Position numbers and translations under genes: made by a program. This document shows, piece after piece, positions 10,648 through 18,892 of a stretch of 64,000 nucleotides of DNA. The stretch's first letter is position 1. Each line of letters opens with the position of its first letter. The notes below the pieces were generated by a model that saw only the letters and a program-made list of their open reading frames with translations, did no database searches and was not told where the DNA came from. The DNA comes from an uncultured Microbacteriaceae bacterium. GTDB taxonomy: Bacteria > Actinomycetota > Actinomycetes > Actinomycetales > Microbacteriaceae. The DNA lies in the NCBI GenBank assembly GCA_903940225.1, contig CAJAKC010000022.1, positions 97,116 through 161,115 on the forward strand. The letters run 5' to 3'.

Positions 10648-11799
10648 CTACCGTGCGAGGAAGTTCGGCTGCATGAGGTAGCGGTAATCCTTCTGTACGT
10701 CGGTCGAATCCTTGGACGAGTGAGCCGTGAAGAGAACGGGTCCCGCTTTTCCCACCTCAGACGAGGACGTAAACCCGAGCCGGATGAATTGGCTGTGTGC
10801 TCCGGTGATTCCGTCGATGACGAGTTTTGGCTTGAGCCAGACAACGACCTCATCGCCAACCAGGTGGGAGTCGACCGTTTCAGAAGCGGATGCGCTCTCT
10901 CCCGTTTGAGTTTCAAGCATGATTCCCTCGCTGGAGAACGTGTATTTCAAGACCGATTCGCGTTCAACAACCAGTGACACGCGACGGGTTGCGTCGATCA
11001 AGTCGGATGCGAGGACGATGGCATATCCGTCTCCGGCCCCCTTGTCATCGAGCAACGCGCGAACGCGGGGGAACTGCCCCTTGGCGAGCGATGAGGTTAC
11101 GACGCGTGTGCCGACGGAAAGAGCGAGAATTTCCCTCTCGCCGCCGTTAAGGAGGGACAGCTCGACTTTGTCAGAGGTCTGAAACATCTTGCCGGCCTCC
11201 ATCAGGACTCGGGCAGGAACCAAGACCTGAATCACATCGCTAACGTTGTTCGCTTTCCACGCGATGTCCCTGGAGGCAATGCGGTAGCGGTCGGTGGCGG
11301 TGAACGACACAGAGTCGCCGGTGATCTCGACGGAAATATTCATCATGGCGGGCAACCCATCGTCACGAAGTGCAGCGACTCCGACTTGCGCGATGGCCTC
11401 GGCAAAAATCTCCCCGTCGAATGATCCGATGGTGGGGGGAATTTCGGGAAGGTTGGGATATTCATTAATTGCCATGAGGCTGAGTTGAAACTTTGACGAG
11501 CCCGACATGACGACCAGCTTCGAATCCTGGACAGCTACTGTCACACTGTCTCCGGGGAGGCGGGTAACAATTTCTGACAACAAGCGTCCTGAAACCAACA
11601 CCGATCCTGGTTCCGCTACATCGACGGAGATTGTGGTTCGCGTTGAAACGTCGTGATCGTAGGAAGCAAACGTGACTCCGGCCGCATCGGCGTCAATGCG
11701 GACGCCCGAGAGTGCAGCAGTAGCGGGCTTCGCTGCGAGAAGTTTGGTGACAAAGATGACTGCCTGTGACAACACGTCTTTGTTGGACTGGAATTTCAC
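10648..11799 (-). CDS. dnaN: DNA polymerase III subunit beta (sliding clamp)
   Basis: A 383-residue sliding clamp with three repeated domains, starting MKFQSNKDVLSQAVIFVTKLL and ending in the typical YLMQP segment (DYRYLMQPNFLAR). It encircles DNA as a dimer and tethers Pol III and other enzymes. The GTG start has GGAAGG about 6 nt upstream. It is separated from dnaA by a 319-bp spacer that carries the origin, and is followed directly by recF. The gnd gene found between dnaN and recF in mycobacteria is absent here. Confidence 0.98.
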   Translation of the reverse strand: MKFQSNKDVLSQAVIFVTKLLAAKPATAALSGVRIDADAAGVTFASYDHDVSTRTTISVDVAEPGSVLVSGRLLSEIVTRLPGDSVTVAVQDSKLVVMSGSSKFQLSLMAINEYPNLPEIPPTIGSFDGEIFAEAIAQVGVAALRDDGLPAMMNISVEITGDSVSFTATDRYRIASRDIAWKANNVSDVIQVLVPARVLMEAGKMFQTSDKVELSLLNGGEREILALSVGTRVVTSSLAKGQFPRVRALLDDKGAGDGYAIVLASDLIDATRRVSLVVERESVLKYTFSSEGIMLETQTGESASASETVDSHLVGDEVVVWLKPKLVIDGITGAHSQFIRLGFTSSSEVGKAGPVLFTAHSSKDSTDVQKDYRYLMQPNFLAR

Positions 11800-12118
11800 G
11801 ATAAACCTTCCACTTTCGTGCGGTCTCTCATTGTGTCACAATCGTTCCGCGTTTGCTCAATGGGTTTCGTTAACGAAATCTAGTCATCATCTTCATATAG
11901 CTCAGTAATCGCATTAACCGTTGTGGATATGTGGATAACCCTGTGGCAACGCCACGAACAGTGAAAACTACAACCGTGAAAGTTGTGAACAGCCTGTGCA
12001 GGAGCGGAGAAAACAAGGGAGCCGGCCGATCTAATTTAAACGTTGTGCACAACCAGGACATATTTCGAACAAGTAATCCACAAGAAAAGAACCCTAATTG
12101 TGCATAAATAGCGACTAC
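11800..12118. other. oriC: Chromosomal replication origin (oriC) between dnaN and dnaA
   Basis: A 319-bp non-coding spacer with several DnaA-box-like nonamers: TGTGGATAA at 11930-11938 (perfect TTATCCACA on minus), TGTGGATAT at 11922-11930, TTGTGAACA at 11983-11991, the self-complementary TTGTGCACAA at 12043-12052, TAATCCACA at 12074-12082 and TTGTGCATA at 12098-12106. An AT-rich stretch lies near 12030. On the dnaN side are two palindromes, ATTGTGTCACAAT (11830-11842) and TTTCGTTAACGAAA (11865-11878). The dnaA-dnaN spacer is the usual actinobacterial origin. Confidence 0.85.
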
Positions 12119-13489
12119 TTATTGAGAACCTTTTTTGATGATTTGGGTGAGGTCCGTGACCTGATTGTAGATTGACCGGCGTTCCTTCATTAAGTCAGCA
12201 ATCTTTTTGTTCGCGTACATCACGGTCGTGTGATCTCGGCCGAGCAGTTGTCCAATTTTAGGAAGGGACATAGACGTGAGTTCCCTGCACAGGTACATTG
12301 CAATTTGTCGGGCGGTAGCGATTGACGCAGCTCGTGATGTGCCGTACAGGTCGTCGAGTGAGAGCTCAAAGTATCGGGCAACCTGTTCGATGATGTCCGA
12401 GGGCGAGACGTCTCCGTCTTCGAGCGTGATCATGTCTTTCAGAATTGTCTGAACGAGCGCAAGTTCGACCGGGACACGGTTGAGACTCGCAAAAGCGGTC
12501 ACGCGAATTAGGGTTCCCTCGAGCTCCCGGATATTGGACGCGACTTTCGAGGCAATGTATTCCAAGACATCATCGTCAATACCAAGACTTTCGGCCGCCG
12601 CCTTTTTCCGCAGGATTGCGATTCGCGTCTCGAGATCCGGAATTTGAATATCGGTGATGAGACCCCAACCGAACCTGCTGCGCATTCGTTCTTCGAACCC
12701 CACCAATTGCTTGGGGGGAACATCGGACGTGATGACAACCTGTTTGCCGTGTTCGTGCAGGGTGTTAAAGGTATGGAAGAACGTGTCCTGGGTCGCATCT
12801 TTGCCGCCGAGGAATTGGATGTCGTCAATGAGGAGAACATCGACTTCACGGTAACGCTGGTTGAACGACACGATTTGGTTCGTGGCCAGGGAGTTGATGT
12901 AGTCATTCGTGAATTCTTCACTCGAGACGTAGCGGACTTTGACCCCGGGAAAAAGTCCCTGTGCGTAGTGGCCGATTGCGTGAAGAAGGTGGGTCTTGCC
13001 GAGTCCCGAACCCCCGTAAATGAAGAGCGGGTTGTAGGCCTTCGCGGGTGATTCGCCCACCGCGAGCGCGGCGGCGTGGGCAAAGCGATTCGAGGGTCCG
13101 ATAACGAAGTTGTCGAATGTGTACTTCGGATTGAGTCGCGCTTCCCCGGCAGTAATTGCCATTGCGACGGGGTTAGGGGGGAGGGTGGGAATGTCGGCGG
13201 TGATGTTGTCAATATCGTCAGCGTCTCGAAGTGCGGGGTTGACGACGATCGAAAAGTTCGAAATTGGTTCGTCGGAAAGCCTCACCAAGGCTGACACGAT
13301 GTTGTCGCGAGCTCGTTGCTCAATCATGTCGCGCGCAAAGTCAGATTCGACCTCCACATACAGCGTCTCTTGCATGATCCCTTGAGGAACCGCCATTTCA
13401 ATGACAGCCACGAGCCGGGGAGTCATCTGCGCGTCACCGGAAACCTCGTTGACGACTTTGTTCCAGAGGGACTCGAGTGGGTTGGCCAT
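12119..13489 (-). CDS. dnaA: Chromosomal replication initiator protein DnaA
   Basis: A 456-residue AAA+ initiator. Domain I (about 1-90) precedes a short linker; domain III starts with NPKYTFDNFVIGPSNRFAHA, Walker A is GGSGLGKTHLLHAI and Walker B is VDVLLIDDIQFLGGK. The domain IV DNA-binding helix carries the DnaA signature GRDHTTVMYANKKI near the C-terminus. It binds DnaA boxes in the adjacent spacer, opens oriC, and also acts as a transcription regulator. It is transcribed away from rpmH, with box-like sequences upstream suggesting autoregulation. Length is slightly below many actinobacterial DnaAs because the linker is short. Confidence 0.98.
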   Translation of the reverse strand: MANPLESLWNKVVNEVSGDAQMTPRLVAVIEMAVPQGIMQETLYVEVESDFARDMIEQRARDNIVSALVRLSDEPISNFSIVVNPALRDADDIDNITADIPTLPPNPVAMAITAGEARLNPKYTFDNFVIGPSNRFAHAAALAVGESPAKAYNPLFIYGGSGLGKTHLLHAIGHYAQGLFPGVKVRYVSSEEFTNDYINSLATNQIVSFNQRYREVDVLLIDDIQFLGGKDATQDTFFHTFNTLHEHGKQVVITSDVPPKQLVGFEERMRSRFGWGLITDIQIPDLETRIAILRKKAAAESLGIDDDVLEYIASKVASNIRELEGTLIRVTAFASLNRVPVELALVQTILKDMITLEDGDVSPSDIIEQVARYFELSLDDLYGTSRAASIATARQIAMYLCRELTSMSLPKIGQLLGRDHTTVMYANKKIADLMKERRSIYNQVTDLTQIIKKGSQ

Positions 13490-13528
13490 GAGACTTTCAC
13501 TTTGGGGGCTTGTAGATAAATCACTATC

Positions 13529-13577
13529 TTATCCATAATTCGTTTTCCACAACAAAGGACCGCCTCCCTGTGGAAAA
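13529..13577. promoter_or_regulatory. DnaA-box-like cluster upstream of dnaA
   Basis: TTATCCATA (13529-13537), TTTTCCACA (13543-13551) and the reverse-oriented TGTGGAAAA (13569-13577) each differ by one base from TTATCCACA. They lie in the 204-bp spacer between the divergent dnaA and rpmH genes and probably serve DnaA autoregulation or origin function. Confidence 0.6.
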
Positions 13578-13602
13578 CCCCTGAAGTACCAACGGGCCCA
13601 GT

Positions 13603-13631
13603 TTGACTCGGTCCACCATTTCGCTTATTCT
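13603..13631 (+). promoter_or_regulatory. rpmH promoter
   Basis: TTGACT at 13603-13608 and TATTCT at 13626-13631 are spaced by 17 bp, a standard sigma-A arrangement. Transcription would start near 13638, at the GGTTGC motif shared with two other ribosomal-protein promoters in the window. Confidence 0.8.
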
Positions 13632-13693
13632 TGTGAGGTTGCGCTCTGGGCGCAGCACCAACCAAGCGTCCGGCTCACAGCCGAGGAGATTCC

Positions 13694-13831
13694 ATGTCAA
13701 AGCGTACTTTCCAGCCGAACAACCGTCGCCGTGCGAAGGTTCACGGTTTCCGTCTTCGTATGCGTACCCGCGCCGGCCGCTCCATCCTCGCCGCCCGCCG
13801 TCGCAAGGGTCGCACCGAACTCAGCGTCTAA
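13694..13831 (+). CDS. rpmH: 50S ribosomal protein L34
   Basis: A 45-residue, very basic protein, [19 protein letters not shown]..., the classical L34 sequence (RTFQPNxRRRAKxHGFRxRM). It is part of the large subunit. GAGGAG at 13683-13688 is the ribosome binding site. It opens the conserved rpmH-rnpA-yidD-yidC-jag-rsmG-parAB run next to the origin and has a canonical promoter with a short leader hairpin. Confidence 0.97.
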   Translation: MSKRTFQPNNRRRAKVHGFRLRMRTRAGRSILAARRRKGRTELSV

Positions 13832-13840
13832 CCAGGCGTA

Positions 13841-14173
13841 GTGCTCCCTCGCCGCAACAGGCTTGTTGAACCAGCGGACTTCCGCTCGGTCGTTCGTCGA
13901 GGAGATAAGTGTGTAACCGCGCACCTGATCGGTTATCGTCTCCCCGCGGGGGAAGCTCGAGTGGGCATCATCGTGACCGTGAAAACGGGAAACGCTATCG
14001 TCCGCAACACGGTTCGGCGCAGAACCCGCGCCATCGCGCGCGAACTCATCAGCGCCGGTCGGCTGGACGGCGATATTGTCTTTCGACTCCGAGGCGAGGG
14101 AGCCGTTCCGGGGTTTACCGAACTCGAGTCCGAACTCAGTGAGTGCGCAACGCAGTGGTCACGCAATGTGTGA
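13841..14173 (+). CDS. rnpA: Ribonuclease P protein component
   Basis: A 110-residue RnpA, the protein subunit of RNase P that helps the catalytic RNA remove 5' leaders from pre-tRNAs. The RNR signature is clear: VKTGNAIVRNTVRRRTRAIA (about residues 47-66). The start is GTG, 9 nt after the rpmH stop; no better in-frame ATG exists upstream. Its 3' end overlaps yidD by 8 nt. Confidence 0.95.
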   Translation: MLPRRNRLVEPADFRSVVRRGDKCVTAHLIGYRLPAGEARVGIIVTVKTGNAIVRNTVRRRTRAIARELISAGRLDGDIVFRLRGEGAVPGFTELESELSECATQWSRNV

Positions 14174-14465
14174 CCACCTGTTTCTCGTTCCACGGAACCT
14201 CTTCGTCGGCTTCATTCTGGGGTGGCGCAGGGCAATCTCTCCGATCTACGGAAACGTGTGTCGGTATTACCCGAGCTGCTCCGCCTACGGGCTCGGAGCG
14301 GTGCAACAGTTCGGAGTGCTGCGTGGCGGTGTCATGACCGGATGGCGCATCATCCGGTGCAATCCGTGGGCGCGTGGCGGAATCGACGATGTACCTGCGA
14401 GAATGGACGGTAACTTCCCTCTCTCTCGTCACGGCTTTGTCCTACCCAAGAAGAAAGAACACTAA
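14166..14465 (+). CDS. yidD: Membrane protein insertion efficiency factor YidD
   Basis: A 99-residue protein with the YidD pattern: ILGWRRAISPIYGNVCRYYP, then SCSAYGLGAV with the conserved cysteines, and WRIIRCNPWARGGIDDVP. YidD assists insertion of inner-membrane proteins with YidC. ATG at 14166 lies inside the end of rnpA (8-nt overlap); longer in-frame starts would overlap rnpA much further. The stop overlaps the yidC ATG by one base (TAATG). Confidence 0.93.
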   Translation: MCDHLFLVPRNLFVGFILGWRRAISPIYGNVCRYYPSCSAYGLGAVQQFGVLRGGVMTGWRIIRCNPWARGGIDDVPARMDGNFPLSRHGFVLPKKKEH

Positions 14466-15418
14466 TGCCCGATATTCTCGGAATCATCCTTTGGCCCTTC
14501 CGCTGGGTCATCGAGGCGCTACTCGTCGGTTTTCACACGGCCCTTACTGCACTGGGAATGAATCCCGGCGACGGGTGGACCTGGGTCCTGTCGATCGTGG
14601 GGCTCGTGCTCGTAGTGCGCGCGGCGCTCATTCCCATCTTCGTTCGCCAGATCAAGTCGCAGCGCAAGATGCTTGAGGTCGCACCCGAGCTGCAACGAAT
14701 TCAAGCGAAATACAAGGGCAAGCGCGACCAGTTTTCCCGAGAGGCGATGACCCGGGAGACGATGGCGTTATACGGCAAGCACGGAACATCGCCGTTCTCG
14801 TCGTGCATCCCCCTCATCGCACAGATGCCCGTCTTCTTTGGATTGTTCACCACGTTGTCGAACGCCGCGATGGGTCTCAAGGGAATCGGACTCATGGACC
14901 TCGATCTCGCGACTAACTTCGGTAAGGCGACCATCTTCGGATCAGCCCCGCTCCACTCAGCCATGTCGACCGCCAACGGGAACATGGCCGTCATTTGGGT
15001 CGCCGGTGTCATGGTTGTCGCGATGACCGCATCCCAGTTCTTCACCCAGCGCCAGATCATGGCCAAGAACATCTCGCAAGCCACGAAAGAGAGCGCGACC
15101 TACCGTCAGCAGCAAGTGCTGTTGTACATCCTTCCGCTCGTCTTCCTTTTCTCAGGTTTCGCGTTCCCACTCGGAGTCATGATGTACTGGTTGGTGTCGA
15201 ACTTCTGGACAATGGGGCAGCAGTTCGTCGTCATTCGCAACATGCCCACGCCGGGCTCTGAGGCCTACGCCGCCTGGGAAGCCCGTCAACTCAAGCGCAA
15301 CGAGCGCAAGGGGATCTCCGCTCCCGTGGTTGAGGAAGCTCCCGAAGAACCAAAACAAGCTCAGCGCCAGCAGCCCGTTGGGAAAAACCGCGCGAAGCGC
15401 GGAAAGGGAAAGAAATAA
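14465..15418 (+). CDS. yidC: Membrane protein insertase YidC
   Basis: A 317-residue Oxa1/YidC insertase of the short, Gram-positive type with five transmembrane segments. The first helix is followed by the cytoplasmic amphipathic region KSQRKMLEVAPELQRIQAKY; PVFFGLFTTLSNAAMG and FPLGVMMYWLVSNFWTMGQQ are the conserved core helices. The C-terminal tail is very basic, which in this family contacts ribosomes. It inserts membrane proteins alone or with SecYEG. It is coupled to yidD and to the following jag gene (TAATG overlap). Confidence 0.96.
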   Translation: MPDILGIILWPFRWVIEALLVGFHTALTALGMNPGDGWTWVLSIVGLVLVVRAALIPIFVRQIKSQRKMLEVAPELQRIQAKYKGKRDQFSREAMTRETMALYGKHGTSPFSSCIPLIAQMPVFFGLFTTLSNAAMGLKGIGLMDLDLATNFGKATIFGSAPLHSAMSTANGNMAVIWVAGVMVVAMTASQFFTQRQIMAKNISQATKESATYRQQQVLLYILPLVFLFSGFAFPLGVMMYWLVSNFWTMGQQFVVIRNMPTPGSEAYAAWEARQLKRNERKGISAPVVEEAPEEPKQAQRQQPVGKNRAKRGKGKK

Positions 15419-15879
15419 TGACTGAAACCACCAAGGACCCAGCGGACATTGCCGCGGATTTCATCGAGAGGTTTCTCGACATCGCCGATCTCGACGGTGA
15501 CCTTGAGATTTCTCAGGCGAACGGCCGTGACTACGTCTCGATCGTGGCCGGCGAAAATGACGACCTCGGTGTTCTCTCAAAGTCCGACTCTGTCGCGGCA
15601 CTTCAGGAACTCACTCGGCTTTCCGTTCACACAGCAACGGGGGAGTTTTCTCGGTTGATTCTCGATGTCGCCGGTTCGCGCGACGCGCGCTCGAAAGAAC
15701 TCGAGCGTCTCGTCGATCGAGCGGTAGAGCGTATCGAGGGTGGCGCTCAGTCGGCCGCCCTCCCTCCCATGTCGTCCTACGAGCGCAAGTTGGTTCACGA
15801 CTTTGTCTCCGAGCGCGGCTTTTCATCGCACTCTGAGGGCGAAGGCGCAGACCGCCACACGGTTATCAGCCGCGCATAG
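15418..15879 (+). CDS. jag: R3H/KH-domain RNA-binding protein (Jag/KhpB)
   Basis: A 153-residue protein. The C-terminal R3H domain ends with PPMSSYERKLVHDFVSERG, SHSEGEGADRHTVIS, where the spaced Arg and His residues contact single-stranded nucleic acid; a KH-like domain precedes it (about 25-85). Jag/KhpB proteins are RNA-binding factors linked to cell-envelope control, and their genes follow yidC in most Actinobacteria and Firmicutes. The ATG overlaps the yidC stop. The N-terminal Jag_N domain of Firmicutes is missing, as usual in Actinobacteria. Confidence 0.92.
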   Translation: MTETTKDPADIAADFIERFLDIADLDGDLEISQANGRDYVSIVAGENDDLGVLSKSDSVAALQELTRLSVHTATGEFSRLILDVAGSRDARSKELERLVDRAVERIEGGAQSAALPPMSSYERKLVHDFVSERGFSSHSEGEGADRHTVISRA

Positions 15880-15893
15880 TTTCACGTGAAACA
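15878..15893. promoter_or_regulatory. parS: parS site overlapping the rsmG start codon
   Basis: AGTTTCACGTGAAACA matches the parS consensus at 15 of 16 bases. The GTG start of rsmG (15886-15888) lies in the central CACGTG, so bound ParB would sit directly on this gene's translation start region at the DNA level. Confidence 0.9.
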
Positions 15894-16548
15894 TTCCGCC
15901 ATCGAACCGGAGCCACCCGAAGCTGTTGCGCTGTGTGGCACCGGAATCGACCTGGTGCGACGTTTTGCCCAGAACCTCGGGGAGCACGGCGAGGAATGGG
16001 GTCTGATTGGGCCGGACGAAGCGGCACGGTTGTGGAGCCGGCACATCGTGAATTGCGCGTTGCTTGCTACCGAGCTTGACCGCGACACCAGCCACTCCCC
16101 CCCGACGAGGCTCCGTGTTGCCGACGTTGGCAGTGGCGCCGGACTACCCGGGCTTGTCCTGGCGATGATCCGCCCCGACTGCGATTTTGTGCTCATCGAA
16201 GCACTTGAACGTCGTGCACGGTGGTTGCACGAACAGGTCACCGCATTGGGGCTAACCAACGTCGACGTATTCACGGGACGAGCCGAAGAGTATCCCGCAA
16301 AACGCTCGTTTGATGTTGTGACGGCCCGCGCCGTGAAGTCACTCAAGGGACTAATACCCTGGGTCGAACCGCTCGTCGTGAATGGCGGTCGCGTCCTGTT
16401 GCTGAAGGGTCAGCGCGTAGACGACGAGATTAGCGAAGCGCGCACAATCCTCGTCAAACACAAGATGGTGAACGCTCATTCGGAGACTCTCGGACTGGGG
16501 ATTGTGGAGGAACCGACCCGACTTTTCGCCGCTACAGTAGAACGGTGA
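15886..16548 (+). CDS. rsmG: 16S rRNA (guanine-N7)-methyltransferase RsmG
   Basis: A 220-residue class I SAM-dependent methyltransferase that methylates G527 of 16S rRNA. The SAM-binding motif is VADVGSGAGLPGLVLAMIRP (about 78-97), followed by FVLIEALERRARWL. It starts at GTG within a parS core, 6 nt after the jag stop and without a clear ribosome binding site, so it probably relies on coupling. It sits between jag and parA, the standard order. Loss of this enzyme is known in other bacteria to give low-level streptomycin resistance. Confidence 0.94.
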   Translation: MKHSAIEPEPPEAVALCGTGIDLVRRFAQNLGEHGEEWGLIGPDEAARLWSRHIVNCALLATELDRDTSHSPPTRLRVADVGSGAGLPGLVLAMIRPDCDFVLIEALERRARWLHEQVTALGLTNVDVFTGRAEEYPAKRSFDVVTARAVKSLKGLIPWVEPLVVNGGRVLLLKGQRVDDEISEARTILVKHKMVNAHSETLGLGIVEEPTRLFAATVER

Positions 16549-16557
16549 TGCGCTAAT

Positions 16558-16573
16558 TGTTTCACGTGAAACA
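16558..16573. promoter_or_regulatory. parS: parS site upstream of parA (perfect match)
   Basis: TGTTTCACGTGAAACA is identical to the universal parS consensus. It lies 58 bp before the parA start, in the rsmG-parA spacer. Confidence 0.97.
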
Positions 16574-16630
16574 TTCCGTCATGCAGCCCATGCTGCAAAT
16601 CAATTCATTTCTAGTTCCGAGGAGGTGCGA

Positions 16631-17512
16631 GTGACCGACAACCTCGACCCGTCCCCGCTCGCATCAGAGTTGATGGACCTCTCTCGCCGCCGAGCAGCAC
16701 TCGAAACGGCAACTGTCCCGCTTCCACCGGACACTCGAATCGTCGCGGTCTCTAACCAAAAAGGCGGGGTCGGCAAGACCACGACGACGGTTAACCTGGC
16801 CGCCGCACTCGCCCATACGGGAGCCCGAGTTCTCGTTATCGACCTCGATCCCCAAGGCAATGCGTCGACGGCGTTGGGTATCGAACATCACGCGAAGGTG
16901 CACGGAACCTACGAAGTTCTGCTCGGCGAGGAACCTCTTTCATCAATAGTTCAGGTGAGCCCGGAAAGCCTCAACCTCTGGTGTGCTCCCGCAACCATCA
17001 ACCTCGCTGGAGCAGAAATCGAGCTCGTCTCGGCGTCGGCTCGTGAAGGCCGACTCAAGCGCGCCATCGAAGGATACCTTGGGTCGATTGAGAACAAACC
17101 CCACTACATCCTCATTGATTGCCCCCCTTCGCTCGGGCTTCTCACCATCAACGCACTCACCGCAGCGAATGAAGTTTTTGTTCCCATTCAGGCCGAGTAC
17201 TACGCGCTGGAGGGTGTGACGATGCTCTGGGACAACATTGCGATGGTTCGGCAGTACCTCAACCCCCGCGTGAGCATCACGGGAGTATTGCTCACGATGT
17301 ACGACTACCGCACCAACCTGTCGAAAGATGTCGCGGACGAAGTCCGACGCCACTTCCCCGACCTAGTCTTTTCATCGGTCATCCCACGCTCGGTGCGGGT
17401 GTCCGAAGCCCCGAGTTTCCACAAGACCGTGATTGATTATGACCGAAACTCGGTCGGGGCCATCGCTTATCGCGAAGCCGCGCTCGAATTCGCTGAACGA
17501 GGAGTTTACTGA
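16631..17512 (+). CDS. parA: Chromosome partitioning ATPase ParA (Soj)
   Basis: A 293-residue deviant Walker A ATPase: VSNQKGGVGKTTTTVNLAAAL holds the signature lysine pair (about residues 40-60), DLDPQGNASTALG follows, and DCPPSLGLLTINAL is the switch region. ParA dimers on the nucleoid pull ParB-parS complexes apart. GTG at 16631 is preferred over GTG at 16625 because the latter overlaps the GGAGG ribosome binding site (16621-16625), which is 5 nt before 16631. It is followed by parB after one base and is preceded by a perfect parS. Confidence 0.95.
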   Translation: MTDNLDPSPLASELMDLSRRRAALETATVPLPPDTRIVAVSNQKGGVGKTTTTVNLAAALAHTGARVLVIDLDPQGNASTALGIEHHAKVHGTYEVLLGEEPLSSIVQVSPESLNLWCAPATINLAGAEIELVSASAREGRLKRAIEGYLGSIENKPHYILIDCPPSLGLLTINALTAANEVFVPIQAEYYALEGVTMLWDNIAMVRQYLNPRVSITGVLLTMYDYRTNLSKDVADEVRRHFPDLVFSSVIPRSVRVSEAPSFHKTVIDYDRNSVGAIAYREAALEFAERGVY

Positions 17513-17513
17513 A

Positions 17514-18464
17514 ATGGCAGAAAAGCGAACCGGTTTAGGTCGAGGCATCGGCGCACTCATCCCTACTCAGGGGGGTGAAGTCACCGAACGGGGTATCGAC
17601 GTATTCTTCCCGCAGGACGGATCCCAAGGGGGTCGCGACGTCCCGGGCGCTCGACTGCAACTCATTGACCCCAACAAGGTTGTCCCGAACGCCCAACAAC
17701 CGCGAACCGAGTTTAAGCCGGAAGAGTTGGCGGAGCTCGAGCACTCAATCCGCGAATTCGGTGTGCTTCAACCGATCGTGGTCCGACCACTGGCCGGCAA
17801 GGGCGCTGACGCGACGTTTGAGCTGGTAATGGGAGAACGGCGACTGCGCGCTGCCAAGGCCGTCGGGCTGGCAGCAATTCCCGCGGTTGTTCGCGATACC
17901 AAGGATGCGGACATGCTCCGCGATGCCCTGGTCGAGAACATCCATCGTGCACAACTCAATGCGCTCGAAGAGGCGTCGGCGTATCAGCAACTCATCTCTG
18001 ATTTCGGAATCACCCAGGACGAACTTGCTAAGCGCATTGGGCGTTCGCGTCCCCAAGTGACCAATACACTGCGATTGCTCAAACTGCCGATGAAGGTTCA
18101 GCAACGAGTGGCAGCAGGGGTTCTCTCCGCCGGGCACGCCCGTGCGATCCTCTCCGTTGCCACCGCCGAGATGCAAGAGAAGCTCGCGGACAAAATCATC
18201 AACGAGGACCTCTCTGTCCGAGCGGCCGAGGCGGTTGCCGGGACAATGGGCGGAACCTCCGGCACGTCGACGAAGAAGGCGAAGGCGAAAGCAGGCAGCC
18301 GCTCCGAACACTTCACGGCAATTGCGGCAAAGCTCGGCGACAAACTGAACACACGAGTGACGGTGGCGATTGGAAAATCCAAGGGGTCAATCACCATCGA
18401 CTTCGCCACGATCGGCGACCTCAACAGAATTGCCGCAGAGCTCGGCGTTGGCGCTGACGACTAG
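17514..18464 (+). CDS. parB: Chromosome partitioning protein ParB (Spo0J)
   Basis: A 316-residue ParB. It begins MAEKRTGLGRGIGALIPT, the classic RGL-G-ALI start that binds ParA. The CTPase/N-terminal domain includes PNAQQPRTEF and ELVMGERRLRAAKAVGL (the GERRxRA box), and ENIHRAQLNALEEASAYQQL. The helix-turn-helix GRSRPQVTNTLRLLKLP recognises parS. ATG at 17514 follows the parA stop by one base. The C-terminal region is the dimerisation domain. Three parS sites are present within 8 kb. Confidence 0.96.
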   Translation: MAEKRTGLGRGIGALIPTQGGEVTERGIDVFFPQDGSQGGRDVPGARLQLIDPNKVVPNAQQPRTEFKPEELAELEHSIREFGVLQPIVVRPLAGKGADATFELVMGERRLRAAKAVGLAAIPAVVRDTKDADMLRDALVENIHRAQLNALEEASAYQQLISDFGITQDELAKRIGRSRPQVTNTLRLLKLPMKVQQRVAAGVLSAGHARAILSVATAEMQEKLADKIINEDLSVRAAEAVAGTMGGTSGTSTKKAKAKAGSRSEHFTAIAAKLGDKLNTRVTVAIGKSKGSITIDFATIGDLNRIAAELGVGADD

Positions 18465-18524
18465 AGCCTTACTCGCGACCGTTTCCCACGCCACTGAGGG
18501 CGGTCGAGAAAGCGATGACGCGAT

Positions 18525-18851
18525 TTAGCCGAGGAACTCGGCGAGGTCTTGCTCGAGTGCTGGGCGTGGTTTGGCGCCGACCACAGTTTTGACGACCACT
18601 CCGCCCTTGAAAACCTTCATCGCGGGAATGTTGAGAATGTTGTACTCAGCAGCAAGGTCGGGGTACTCGTCGACGTTGACCTTGACGATGTCGAGCTTGT
18701 CTGCGTGGGCCTCGGCGATCGCGTCGAGAATCGGCGAGACAGCTCGACACGGGCCACACCACGGAGCCCAAAAGTCAACCATGACGGTTTTATCGTTGTT
18801 GAGAACCTCGGCGGCGAAAGTTGCGTCGGTTACGTCGCGGGCGGCGCTCAT
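18525..18851 (-). CDS. trxA: Thioredoxin
   Basis: A 108-residue thioredoxin with the redox-active site WAPWCGPCRAVSPI (CGPC around residues 32-35), the cis-proline turn NIPAMKVFKGG and normal length. It reduces disulfides in cytosolic proteins using electrons from thioredoxin reductase, encoded just upstream on the same strand. AGAGGA lies about 5 nt before the ATG. It is convergent with parB; the 60-bp gap contains only a weak inverted repeat. Confidence 0.97.
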   Translation of the reverse strand: MSAARDVTDATFAAEVLNNDKTVMVDFWAPWCGPCRAVSPILDAIAEAHADKLDIVKVNVDEYPDLAAEYNILNIPAMKVFKGGVVVKTVVGAKPRPALEQDLAEFLG

Positions 18852-18892
18852 GGTTGTCCTCTCAACAGCATTAATTGCGATTCTATCGTGAC

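Noticed and set aside
18476..18506. Hairpin CGACCG/CGGTCG between parB and trxA as a terminator
   Set aside because: Only six base pairs with a 19-nt loop and no T run on either strand; too weak to list as a terminator.
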